Under the pieces are notes generated by a model. The model was not told the origin of the DNA. It worked only from the letters and a program-made list of their open reading frames with translations, and searched no databases. DNA of 64,000 nucleotides, from positions 37,706 through 101,705 of the forward strand of contig NZ_LKBD01000011.1 in the NCBI RefSeq assembly GCF_001399975.1, written 5' to 3'. The stretch is from Pseudoalteromonas sp. P1-9 (lineage in GTDB: Bacteria > Pseudomonadota > Gammaproteobacteria > Enterobacterales > Alteromonadaceae). The position numbers and the translations under genes were made by a program. Of this stretch, positions 19,350-28,206 are shown one piece after another; position 1 is the stretch's first letter, and each line of letters opens with the position of its first letter.

Positions 19350-20818
19350 TATTTGTTATTCCCTGCGTTGTACCATGCGTGATTATTTTCAGCGAGTAGC
19401 TCGTCTGCATCTTCTGGACCCCACGTACCTGCACGATAAAGTGCTGGCATACCCGCTGTTTGCCACTGTTCGATAATAGGATCAATCCACGCCCATGCTT
19501 GACGTACTTCGTCACGGTGAATAAACAGCGATGCATTACCTGCCGCAGCATCAAGCATTAAGCGCTTGTACGCATCTGAATGGAAGCCATTTTCATAGTT
19601 TTTAGACAAATCTAAGTCAAGCGTTACTGGTTCAAGTTGCATTTCTAAATTATCTAAACGCTTAGACATTAGCGTAAGCTGAATGCTTTCTTCCGGCTGT
19701 AAGCGGATCACTAATCGGTTTGGCTCAATGCCGCCAACCGTTTCGTCATACACGTTGTGAGATACATTTTTGTATTCTACGATAATCTCAGCACAACGCT
19801 GTTTCATGCGTTTACCGGTTCTTAGGTAGAATGGTACGCCAGCCCAACGCCAGTTTTCAATGTGCGCACGGATCGCTACAAAGGTTTCTGTTTCGCTGTT
19901 TTCGCCAAGCTCTTCTAAATAGCCAGGTACCAATTTGCCGTCAAGTTGGCCCGGTACGTATTGACCACGTACGGTGTTTGCTTCAACGTCATCCCCTACA
20001 AGTGGACGCAAAGCTTCAAGTACTTTTAATTTTTCCGTGCGAATGCTTTTAGCCGTTAGCTTATTTGGAGATTCCATCGCTACAAGGCACAGTAGTTGTA
20101 ACAAGTGGTTTTGTACCATATCGCGCAGCGCACCGGCTTTGTCGTAAAAGCCCGCTCGGCTTTCTAAGCCAACAGTTTCAGAAATACTGATCTGAATATT
20201 ATCAATCGATTTTGCATCCCACATATTCTCAAACATCACATTTGAAAAACGCAGTGCCATTAAGTTTTGAACTGTCTCTTTACCCAGATAGTGATCGATA
20301 CGATAAATTTGGCTTTCTTTAAAGTATTCTGCGATTTTCGCGTTAATTTCTTCTGCTGACGCGCCACAGTAACCAATTGGTTTTTCCACAACAATACGTG
20401 TTGATTTAGTAATCAGCTGATTATCAGATAAAAGCTCGCTACAACGGCCATATACCGCAGGCGGTAATGAGTAATAAAAAACACGCGCTTTGTCTTGTTC
20501 GTCTGACTCTAAAATTTCTTTTAAACGTAACCAGTTATCGTCTTGCTCAGTGACATTAACAACAATTGGTTTTAAAAACGCAGAAAACGCTTTCCAGTCT
20601 TTCGCGTTATATTCGCCTTTACCTAAAAACGACTTAAGGCTGCTTTGTACTTTATCAACAAATTCTTGTTCATTTGCTAATGCCCTAACGGTTGGCAGAA
20701 TTCGCGTCCCTTCCGGCAGGTTTCCTTCTTGATAGGCACGGTACATTGCAGGTAGCAGTTTACGCAGTGATAAATCACCACCACCACCAAAAATAACGAT
20801 ATCGAATGGGTTTAGCAT
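19349..20818 (-). CDS. zwf: Glucose-6-phosphate 1-dehydrogenase
   Basis: A 489-residue enzyme oxidising glucose 6-phosphate to the lactone with NADP(+). It shows the nucleotide-binding start (FGGGGDLSLRKL), where the usual GASGDLA reads GGGGDLS, and the catalytic RIDHYLGKE. With pgl it forms the first two steps of the pentose-phosphate and Entner-Doudoroff routes. No edd or eda gene is in the window, and no HexR-like site was seen upstream. Confidence 0.95.
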   Translation of the reverse strand: MLNPFDIVIFGGGGDLSLRKLLPAMYRAYQEGNLPEGTRILPTVRALANEQEFVDKVQSSLKSFLGKGEYNAKDWKAFSAFLKPIVVNVTEQDDNWLRLKEILESDEQDKARVFYYSLPPAVYGRCSELLSDNQLITKSTRIVVEKPIGYCGASAEEINAKIAEYFKESQIYRIDHYLGKETVQNLMALRFSNVMFENMWDAKSIDNIQISISETVGLESRAGFYDKAGALRDMVQNHLLQLLCLVAMESPNKLTAKSIRTEKLKVLEALRPLVGDDVEANTVRGQYVPGQLDGKLVPGYLEELGENSETETFVAIRAHIENWRWAGVPFYLRTGKRMKQRCAEIIVEYKNVSHNVYDETVGGIEPNRLVIRLQPEESIQLTLMSKRLDNLEMQLEPVTLDLDLSKNYENGFHSDAYKRLMLDAAAGNASLFIHRDEVRQAWAWIDPIIEQWQTAGMPALYRAGTWGPEDADELLAENNHAWYNAGNNK

Positions 20819-20980
20819 AATTGTTCTCTTCGTTTTAGTAACTTGTTGTTAAGTACAATATAGAATGTGTTTTTAGTTCGTTATGTTAGCACTAAATAGC
20901 GCTTGGGTAAGCTATTTATGAATGCTAATTTATATTGAATTCGTATGTAACTGCTCACGCAAATGGGGCTATGAAGAAAA

Positions 20981-21030
20981 GAGTTTTCAGGAGTAACAAT
21001 GCTCTCACCCACTGTTACCCCTGAATACTC
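20981..21030. repeat. Hairpin unit 1 of the array
   Basis: Arms 20981-20998 and 21013-21030 pair at 16 of 18 positions. The loop carries CTCTCACC. The tail AGCGCTACTCAG follows. Confidence 0.75.
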
Positions 21031-21066
21031 AGCGCTACTCAGTTCGCTTTATAAACGGATATGAGC

Positions 21067-21105
21067 TTTGGAGGCGTCAACTCTCTCACCAATTGACGCT
21101 CCAAA
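21067..21105. repeat. Hairpin unit 2 of the array
   Basis: Arms TTTGGAGGCGTCAA and TTGACGCTCCAAA pair fully with one bulged G. The loop has CTCTCTCACC. The tail ACTCAGCGCTACCCGTTC follows. Confidence 0.8.
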
Positions 21106-21200
21106 TGACTCAGCGCTACCCGTTCAAAGGTATTTTTAACTATTTGATTAAGTACAACTTAAAATTACTAAGTTGCTTTTTGAACCGGTAAATAAGAGTG

Positions 21201-21239
21201 TTTGGAAGCGTCAACTCTCTCACCAATTGACGTTCCAAA
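21201..21239. repeat. Hairpin unit 3 of the array
   Basis: Arms TTTGGAAGCGTCAA and TTGACGTTCCAAA; relative to unit 2 one G-C pair has become A-T on both sides, which keeps the stem. Loop and tail nearly identical to unit 2. Confidence 0.8.
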
Positions 21240-21357
21240 TAACTCAGTGCTACCCGTTCAAAGGTATTTGTTGCAGTTTAAAAGCAGCCTAAGGCATTTT
21301 GAAAACCGCGCAGTCTAAGCTAATGCCATTAACTTAACCCTGACATTTGACCGCTTT

Positions 21358-23001
21358 TTAATTTTTTCGCTTATTTTTATACAATGCAATTAAACCCGCT
21401 GTTGAGCTGTCGTGTGTGAGCTGCTCATCTGTCTCTAACTCTTTTTGAATAGCATTTGCTAAGCCTTTGCCCAATTCCACGCCCCATTGGTCGAATGAAC
21501 AAATTTCTAAAATAATGCCCTGACAGAAAATCTTATGTTCATAAAGTGCAATTAAACGGCCTAAATGCTTCGCATCAATGGTATCAAGTAAAATTGATGT
21601 GGTAGGACGATTGCCTTGATGTACTTTATGCTCAACCAGCTCAGCAATACGCGCTTCGCTTAAGCCTTTGCTTGCTAATTCTTTTTCAACTTGTGCTTTG
21701 CTAACGCCTGTCATCATGGCTTCGGTTTGGGCAAAAAAGTTTGCCATTAGAATTTCATGATGATTATTCACTTCACGCACAGGCTTTATTGAACCAATAA
21801 AATCGGCCGGCACAATCGTCGTACCTTGGTGCAAATATTGGTAAAACGCGTGTTGACCATTGATACCTGTCATACCCCAAATAAGTGGCACGCTCGTATA
21901 ATCAATCGCTTTGCCATCAAACGTAACTGACTTGCCGTTACTTTCCATCTCTGCCTGTTGCAGGTATGCCGGTAACATATGCATGCTTTGGTCGTAAGGT
22001 AAAATGGCCTGCGCTCGTGCATCCAAAAAGCTGGTATTCCACACGCTTAAAAGCGCCATAAGCACAGGAATATTATTTTCAAAGTGTGTTTCTACAAAGT
22101 GCTGATCAACTTCAAATGCACCTTCAAGTAATTCAATAAACGCATCAAAACCAAGATACAAAGCGATAGGTAAACCAATTGCTGACCACATCGAAAAACG
22201 TCCACCAACCCAGTCCCACATGGTAAATACGTTATCTGGATTAATACCAAATTCTGACGTTTTTTCTAAATTAGTGCTCACTGCGGCAAAATGCTTTGCA
22301 ACCGCATCGTCATTACCGGCAGCCTGTTTCAACCATGCAACAGCTGTTTTCGCATTAGCCATGGTTTCTGATGTGGTAAAGGTTTTACTTGAGATAATAA
22401 ATAGCGTGGTTTCCGCATTCACTTTGCTCAGAACATTTGCTATCTGCATGCCGTCGGCATTTGAAGCATAATGCACTTTAAGCGTTTCATCCGCGTAGGC
22501 AGCAAGTGCCTCTGTCGCCATTTGCGGACCAAGGTTTGAGCCGCCAACACCAATGCTCACCACATCAGTAATGCGCTTGCCTGTGTAACCTAACCAAGCG
22601 CCACTGCGCACTTTTTCGGTAAATTCACTGATTTTATTTAATTCTGCGTTAACGGCATCAACCACATTTTCGCCGTCAACGTACACCGCTTGATTATTGC
22701 GTTTACGCAAAGCGGTATGCAGCACTGCACGGTTTTCGGTAATATTAATTTTTTCGCCCGAGAACATTTTGTCGCGCCATGATGCCAAATCAACATCGTT
22801 GGCGAGTGCTAATAACGCATTTTTAACATCTTGAGTGATTAGGTTTTTTGAGTAATCAAAGAAAACGCCCTCAATTTGCGTGGAAAAACGCTCAAATCTT
22901 TGTGCATCATTAGCAAATAAATCAACTAAGTGCTGTTGCTTTATATCACTTGCAAGGCCTGCCAGTGTTTGCCAACTTGCTAAAGAAGAACGACTACTCA
23001 T
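21358..23001 (-). CDS. pgi: Glucose-6-phosphate isomerase
   Basis: A 547-residue isomerase, the usual bacterial length, interconverting glucose 6-phosphate and fructose 6-phosphate. Family signatures DVVSIGVGGSNLGP, the IISSKTFTT loop and the C-terminal FDQWGVELGKGLA are present. It is a single gene, divergent from a LacI regulator, and the shared 285-base gap carries two palindromic operators. This suggests local control of pgi by that regulator, unusual for a housekeeping glycolytic gene. Confidence 0.96.
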   Translation of the reverse strand: MSSRSSLASWQTLAGLASDIKQQHLVDLFANDAQRFERFSTQIEGVFFDYSKNLITQDVKNALLALANDVDLASWRDKMFSGEKINITENRAVLHTALRKRNNQAVYVDGENVVDAVNAELNKISEFTEKVRSGAWLGYTGKRITDVVSIGVGGSNLGPQMATEALAAYADETLKVHYASNADGMQIANVLSKVNAETTLFIISSKTFTTSETMANAKTAVAWLKQAAGNDDAVAKHFAAVSTNLEKTSEFGINPDNVFTMWDWVGGRFSMWSAIGLPIALYLGFDAFIELLEGAFEVDQHFVETHFENNIPVLMALLSVWNTSFLDARAQAILPYDQSMHMLPAYLQQAEMESNGKSVTFDGKAIDYTSVPLIWGMTGINGQHAFYQYLHQGTTIVPADFIGSIKPVREVNNHHEILMANFFAQTEAMMTGVSKAQVEKELASKGLSEARIAELVEHKVHQGNRPTTSILLDTIDAKHLGRLIALYEHKIFCQGIILEICSFDQWGVELGKGLANAIQKELETDEQLTHDSSTAGLIALYKNKRKN

Positions 23002-23110
23002 ACTCTACCTAACTCTCTTTACCCTAAGCGTGTGTTTGCAACTTGAAACTCGCTAAACACTTGCTAAAGTTACTACTTATTAAAATGTCTAGGTTAACAA
23101 TAAGTAAAAA

Positions 23111-23124
23111 TGACAACGCTGTCA
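23111..23124. promoter_or_regulatory. LacI-type operator between pgi and the LacI gene
   Basis: TGACAACGCTGTCA, 110 bases before pgi and 162 before the regulator start. Same core class as 12905 and 13335. Confidence 0.75.
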
Positions 23125-23143
23125 ATTGACAATTTAAACTTTT

Positions 23144-23157
23144 TGACACCGGTATCA
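23144..23157. promoter_or_regulatory. Second-type LacI-like palindrome (CACCGGTA core)
   Basis: TGACACCGGTATCA, centred 33 bases from the preceding operator. The same order and spacing occur at 13335/13369. Confidence 0.65.
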
Positions 23158-23286
23158 CGTCATATTAATTGTATAAATTATGAAACATAGCTACAGACTT
23201 GAAAAAAAAACAGTTAGAATAATAAGTTGTGTGTTATTAACCCCATGCTTTACGCAAAGCTCATCAGCAAAAGATATAATAACAAT

Positions 23287-24315
23287 ATGAAAGTCACCAT
23301 AAATGATGTTGCACGCCTAGCCGGCGTATCAATGAAAACAGTATCTCGTGTTATGAACAACGAGCCTTCTGTTAGAAAAAAAACCTCCGATAAGGTTATG
23401 GCAGCTGTTAAAGAATTAAACTACAAGCCGAACTTAGCGGCGCGTAGTTTAGCAGGCACCAAGTCATTTGCTATCGGCTTCGTTTATAGCAACCCGAATG
23501 CTTATTATGTCATTGATATGCAAAATGGTATTTTATCTCGCTGTAAAGAAGAAGGTTACGAACTACTTATTCACCCGTGCAGCAGTACCGACGAAAATGT
23601 GCTAGAAGAAATTCAAACCATGATCGAGCGCTCGCGTTTATCGGGATTAGTATTAACGCCACCGCTGTCTGAGCGTCAAGATGTTACAGATTTACTTGAT
23701 TCTATTGGCATTAACTATGTGCGCATATTATCGGGCCGCGAACCAAGCGAAAAAGAAAGTAAGCCTAACGCTATATTCGTAAATGACCACGATGCTGCAT
23801 ATCAAATTACTGAGCATTTAATTTCGCTCGGCCACAAGCACATTGCATTTATTACCGGTGAAGAAGAACACAAATCAACACTTGAGCGCTTAGCGGGCTA
23901 CAAAGCCGCACTGTCTGCTCATAATATTACGTTAAACGATGCGCTGATATTTCCGGGTAAGTACTCGTTTGAATCCGGTGTTGAAGGCGCTAAAGCACTG
24001 ATGGCGAATAACGAAAAAGTCACCGCTATTTTTGCCTGTAACGATGAAATCGCGGCGGGTGCATTATTCGCATCGCGTTTGATGGATATTAAAATTCCTG
24101 AGCAACTATCTATTACTGGATTTGAGGATTCACCCTTCTCAAAACAAACATGGCCAAAATTAACAACGGCTCATCAGTCTAACCAAGATATTGCTACGCA
24201 AGCAGCGAAGCTACTATTTGCAAACAGCCGCCCAACTAAAATTAAAGAAGAAAAAATGGCAATTTGTTTTACGCCTGAATTGGTTGTGAGGGACTCAACC
24301 GGTAATGCGCTGTAA
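23287..24315 (+). CDS. LacI-family transcriptional regulator
   Basis: A 342-residue repressor: helix-turn-helix at 1-50 (VTINDVARLAGVSMKTVSRVMNN, then the hinge helix LNYKPNLAARSLAG), followed by a periplasmic-binding-like sensor domain with IFVNDHDAAY, FACNDEIAAGAL and ITGFEDSPFS. I start at 23287 because the domain begins there; an in-frame ATG at 23227 would add 20 residues foreign to the family. The recognition helix fits palindromes with a central CG. Operators in its own promoter region suggest autoregulation and control of pgi, the TonB receptor and the halogenase operon. The ligand is unknown. Confidence 0.92.
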   Translation: MKVTINDVARLAGVSMKTVSRVMNNEPSVRKKTSDKVMAAVKELNYKPNLAARSLAGTKSFAIGFVYSNPNAYYVIDMQNGILSRCKEEGYELLIHPCSSTDENVLEEIQTMIERSRLSGLVLTPPLSERQDVTDLLDSIGINYVRILSGREPSEKESKPNAIFVNDHDAAYQITEHLISLGHKHIAFITGEEEHKSTLERLAGYKAALSAHNITLNDALIFPGKYSFESGVEGAKALMANNEKVTAIFACNDEIAAGALFASRLMDIKIPEQLSITGFEDSPFSKQTWPKLTTAHQSNQDIATQAAKLLFANSRPTKIKEEKMAICFTPELVVRDSTGNAL

Positions 24316-24334
24316 CAATAATTCATTTAGATTA

Positions 24335-24366
24335 TAAAAAAAGCAGCTTTAAGCTGCTTTTTTTAT
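24335..24366. terminator. Terminator of the LacI gene
   Basis: Near-perfect palindrome with stem AAAGCAGCTT/AAGCTGCTTT and flanking A and T runs, right after the stop codon. Confidence 0.85.
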
Positions 24367-24541
24367 ACCAGTTCTGTTAAGAATGTAGTCAGAGTTTGTG
24401 CCGGTAAATAAATAATCACAGAGCAAAATTTTTTTTATGCCGTTGTTTTACATTGATAAATTCAAACACTGTTAGCATTCAATTTAACCCGCTCAAAAAA
24501 CCTGCTATTTAACTGACTTGTATTCGTTCTGTTATCTACCA

Positions 24542-26389
24542 CTAAATAAAGGCAACACCACCAGAAAGATTATTTAACTTAGTAAAGTTAAGGCTAGTAA
24601 GTAGCTCACAACAGGCTTTCGAACGACGACCACTGCGACACACCAACACATAATGTTTGTCTTTTACCAGCTGCCCTGAAGCAAACTCATTTAGCAAACG
24701 GTGACTTGGAATATTCGTCACCATATCGCGTGGGATCTTTAGATAGTCGCTTAGCTCACCTTCTTGATGTTCATAATGCTCGCGAATATCAATGATGCCA
24801 TCCAATTTATTAGCGGCTAATTGTGCTTTAAGCTCTGTACTGTTTATTTCAGTAACGGCGTTAGGCGCGTTTAATGTTAATGCAAGCTCTAACTGACTAC
24901 CTTGGTGAGTAAATAGAACTGCGCGTTCGCACAGTTCAACGTAAAACTCAGGCATTGCTTTATCTGTAGCTAAATCAACATATTGACTGTCTAAAAATAC
25001 ATCTGCGTAGTCCGATTTATCACTAATAATATGGGTGATCTTCAACCCTTGCTTAGTTGCTAAACGTTTAACCTTGTTTATCTCAGAAAAGATAGGGTTA
25101 ATCAGCAAAGTATCAAGTGATTGATTGACAATAAGGTACATTATGTTGCCATCGACCACATATTGATTAATACCGACCGCACACGGTGTTTCTTTAGTAT
25201 AACTCGTTAACATACATGCATTTGCAAGCTTATCTTTAAGCGCCATAATGCGCTCACACGCACTGTTAATTTCATCTTCACTTGCCATTGGGCCAAACGA
25301 TAGGCGAATTGCGTTCTCACTTTGCCACGGTGCTAGATTCATCGCATCGAGTACAAAGCTACTGGCAGCACCTGAGCTACAAGCAGAGCCTGCACTCACT
25401 CGAATGCCAGCAGCATCAAATAAATTCATTACTTCGCTGCCTGCAATGTTAGCAACACTAAAGTTAATTGTGGTTGGAACCGATACTGAAAAGTCGTTAT
25501 TAAAAACGATTTCATCAAATGTATGCGACAATGCTTTTGCTAACTTATCACGGTAACTCGCCAACACATCTGCCGATTTAAACGGGCTTGCTTCACCCTT
25601 TTGCATTAATTCAAATAACTTTTTTAAACCTGCTATGCCCGGCAAATTCTCGGTACCAGAACGCGCGCCACTTTCTTGCCCACCACCTGCAATAAAAGGT
25701 GTCAGTGGTGCATCTTCACTTAAATACAAAAAGCCAATACCTTTAGGTGCATACAGCTTGTGGCCAGAAAACGGTGCATAATTGATGCTTGTTTGGTCAA
25801 GATTCAATTTTTGTTTACCTAAGCCTTGTACACAATCCACCATCCAAAACACATTTGGATTGTTATCACGGATCACTTTATCTAATGATGCAATGTCTTG
25901 TGTTGCACCTGTTTCATTGTTTACTATCATGGTACAAATTAGCAGAGCATTTTTGCTGTGCTCTGCGATAAACTGATGATCAAGCAAGCCTTTTTTATCA
26001 ACTGGAATTGCTAATATTTCAGCGTTAATTTCAAGTAACTCATTCCAATGCTTTAGCGTATTTGGCACGGCTTTGTGCTCTGTTGCGCCATAAAGCAATA
26101 CTGGCTTTTCGATAGTGTGATTTTTTGCAGCGACCAATGCAGATACAACCGACGTTTGGATCCCCTCTGTTGCACCCGAGGTAAATAGCAACCTTCCCTT
26201 TTCAGTGCCAATTAATTGTTTGCCTAATTGGCGTGTGTCTTCCATTAAACGCTTGGCTTTTAACCCAGTAATGTGTGATGACGACGGGTTACCAAACTCC
26301 ACTTCCATACAGTGCATCACTTCTTTTGCGATTTCACTATAAACCGGTGTTGTTGCATTGGCGTCTAAATAAATTAAAGATTGGCTCAT
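24542..26389 (-). CDS. Cysteine desulfurase-like protein fused to a rhodanese domain
   Basis: A 615-residue three-part protein. Residues 1-390 are a class V aminotransferase / NifS-type cysteine desulfurase: LDANATTPV at the start, PLP-binding lysine Lys211 in SGHKLYAPKG, RSGTEN, and the mobile active cysteine Cys337 in GSACSSG. Residues 400-505 form an unrecognised middle segment. The C-terminal 110 residues are a rhodanese domain with IIDIREHYEHQEG and catalytic Cys584 in VCRSGRRS. The fusion suggests direct handover of persulfide sulfur from desulfurase to rhodanese. No Isc or Suf partners are adjacent. The acceptor is unknown. Confidence 0.88.
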   Translation of the reverse strand: MSQSLIYLDANATTPVYSEIAKEVMHCMEVEFGNPSSSHITGLKAKRLMEDTRQLGKQLIGTEKGRLLFTSGATEGIQTSVVSALVAAKNHTIEKPVLLYGATEHKAVPNTLKHWNELLEINAEILAIPVDKKGLLDHQFIAEHSKNALLICTMIVNNETGATQDIASLDKVIRDNNPNVFWMVDCVQGLGKQKLNLDQTSINYAPFSGHKLYAPKGIGFLYLSEDAPLTPFIAGGGQESGARSGTENLPGIAGLKKLFELMQKGEASPFKSADVLASYRDKLAKALSHTFDEIVFNNDFSVSVPTTINFSVANIAGSEVMNLFDAAGIRVSAGSACSSGAASSFVLDAMNLAPWQSENAIRLSFGPMASEDEINSACERIMALKDKLANACMLTSYTKETPCAVGINQYVVDGNIMYLIVNQSLDTLLINPIFSEINKVKRLATKQGLKITHIISDKSDYADVFLDSQYVDLATDKAMPEFYVELCERAVLFTHQGSQLELALTLNAPNAVTEINSTELKAQLAANKLDGIIDIREHYEHQEGELSDYLKIPRDMVTNIPSHRLLNEFASGQLVKDKHYVLVCRSGRRSKACCELLTSLNFTKLNNLSGGVAFI

Positions 26390-26505
26390 GGTTACTGCTT
26401 TATTACTTTATGGAATATCTTATAACATTGTTTCAAATATCCATCAGAAAGGCTAATAACATTTCGTTTTGACCTAACGGCTTTTTATAAAGCTTTTACC
26501 ACAAA

Positions 26506-26537
26506 CAAAAAAAGGCCACTGTGTAAGTGGCCTTTTA
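26506..26537 (-). terminator. Terminator of the ankyrin gene
   Basis: An 11-bp stem AAAAGGCCACT/AGTGGCCTTTT, directly after the stop of the minus-strand gene ending at 26555. Confidence 0.8.
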
Positions 26538-26554
26538 TAATTATTAGAAACAGC

Positions 26555-27892
26555 TTAGCTGAGCACAGTTGTTAAGATCACCAATAGCAGTAACAACGCT
26601 AATATGAGTGATATTGGCGACAATATGCGAATAAGCGTGAGTGCAAACGGGTGCTTAATATTTGGGTATAAGTTGCTACGCTTTAATGACAAGGCAAAAG
26701 CAAATGCACCGAGTGACACTAGCGTTGTCGCAATGCTGATTTCTGTTTTAATAGTAATTGAGTCTGAAAAAATCAGAAAAATCTGTAACGGCAAAATAAA
26801 ACACACTAATGCATGTAAAAAATGCACATGCTGGATCAGTTTTAATTGCCCTGCTTCACTCAACTCTTTAATACCAAACTTGTGTTCGAAGTGCTTTATC
26901 ACTTCAGGTAGCTCTAATTCAACCGCTAAGCGATATGGTGTAAGGCCATCGCTGTCTTTTTGGTGATAATTTACGCCACCATTAAGCGCTTTACTGATAA
27001 TATCCAAGCTGCGCGCTCGCACCGCAAAATGCAGCAAGTTATTGCCTTTTAAATCGCATTCGCCTGCGCGCTCTTTACTCAGCAACGCATCAAATACGTT
27101 CGCAAAGCCTTGCTTTGCTGACCAAATTAAGGCGGTTAAACCATCTTCATCGGTGATCTGCCCTTTTGCACCCTGCTCGATAAAGCGCATACATAAACTT
27201 TGTTTAGCGTCGGGCTGTGAAATATGAGATAGCAACGCTCGCTCTAACAAACGGTTATCAACTTCACCATCAGAAAGTGCAAGTAACAAATCAAAAAAGT
27301 CTTCGCCTTGACGCAATCTATCGGCGATTTCTTCTGCCAAAAGGTTAGTATCACCAGTTACATTACTTTTAATAAAGGGTAAGGCAACTTCACGAAAATC
27401 ATCATCCGCCCAAATCGCTAACACATCGTCGTGTGATAACGGCATGCCGAGGTTTAAAAACTGCTGAAACAACTTAAAGAAACGCAAGTGCATACACAGT
27501 GAGGTAAGTGTTAGCTCACTTTGCATTGCAACCTGATTGCCAATCGCTGCGTATTGGTCGATTCGTGATAACATGAGTTCGCTTATTGCTTCTTTGCTAT
27601 TGAGTTGCTGATGTAAATGCGCAATAGCCGATTCAATATACTGCTGAGCATTATCATCGTATTCAAATATATGCTGATAGAAACATTGCTCAAATGGCTC
27701 TGCCGGCTTTAGCCACAATAAATAATACAGTGGCGGTAGCACGCTGGTGCTGATCCCTTGCGCGTCTTTGGTCTCTTCGCATTTCGGCCAAGCTTCTAGG
27801 GCATCCAAAATAAATGCGCCATTTTGCTCTAACAAACCTTTTAATAAAAGTGGATAAGCCTCAGGCCAAACTAATACTCGCTCAAGTGACAA
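26555..27892 (-). CDS. Ankyrin-repeat protein with C-terminal membrane helices
   Basis: A 445-residue protein. The first 210 residues are helical and not recognised. About 230-340 are degenerate ankyrin repeats (DEDGLTALIWSAKQGFANVFDALL, KGNNLLHFAVRARSLDIISKAL, DSDGLTPYRLAVELELPEVIKHF). The end (355-445) has three hydrophobic segments predicted to span the membrane. No signal peptide is present. Function is unknown; ankyrin repeats usually bind other proteins. It is a single gene with its own terminator. Confidence 0.75.
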   Translation of the reverse strand: MSLERVLVWPEAYPLLLKGLLEQNGAFILDALEAWPKCEETKDAQGISTSVLPPLYYLLWLKPAEPFEQCFYQHIFEYDDNAQQYIESAIAHLHQQLNSKEAISELMLSRIDQYAAIGNQVAMQSELTLTSLCMHLRFFKLFQQFLNLGMPLSHDDVLAIWADDDFREVALPFIKSNVTGDTNLLAEEIADRLRQGEDFFDLLLALSDGEVDNRLLERALLSHISQPDAKQSLCMRFIEQGAKGQITDEDGLTALIWSAKQGFANVFDALLSKERAGECDLKGNNLLHFAVRARSLDIISKALNGGVNYHQKDSDGLTPYRLAVELELPEVIKHFEHKFGIKELSEAGQLKLIQHVHFLHALVCFILPLQIFLIFSDSITIKTEISIATTLVSLGAFAFALSLKRSNLYPNIKHPFALTLIRILSPISLILALLLLLVILTTVLS

Positions 27893-28026
27893 CGCAGTGC
27901 TCCAGAATAAAATGTAATTACGCGAAACGCGCTAATAGTAACAACTATTTAATTGATGAAAAAGAACTTATTAAGTTCCATTTACTGGGTTAAAATTAAA
28001 GAAATTCACAACTTTTAGGCAAATCT

Positions 28027-28206
28027 ATGAGCATCTGGGCCACAATCTTAATAATCGCAATTGTGCTTGGCGTGATTTGGAGCAATATCGCATTACTAAA
28101 GCATTCCGCAAAAATGGATATGAAAAACTTTAATCAAGATCCGATAGAAAAAGCTCGCCGCTCATTAGAAGAAAAACAGCGAGCCGAAAAAGATCACGAA
28201 AATTAG
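28027..28206 (+). CDS. DUF2897-like small membrane protein
   Basis: A 59-residue protein: one N-terminal membrane helix (IWATILIIAIVLGVIWSNI), then LLKHSAKMDM and a charged helical tail. This layout matches the small DUF2897 family found in Alteromonadales, of unknown function. Its TAG stop overlaps the TAA stop of the convergent transporter gene. Confidence 0.65.
   Translation: MSIWATILIIAIVLGVIWSNIALLKHSAKMDMKNFNQDPIEKARRSLEEKQRAEKDHEN

Larger units (their letters stand above)
20819..21357. other. Intergenic region with three related hairpins
   Basis: The 539 bases between zwf and pgi contain no gene. From 20981 to about 21260 there are three stem-loops, described separately, each followed by the conserved tail ACTCAGYGCTAC. 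The part nearest zwf (20819-20980) should hold the zwf promoter; no clear site was picked. Confidence 0.75.

Noticed and set aside
20819..20980. HexR site before zwf
   Set aside because: No TGTAATT-AATTACA-like palindrome was found.
20981..21260. CRISPR-like array
   Set aside because: Only three units, with irregular spacing and self-pairing arms; no cas genes.
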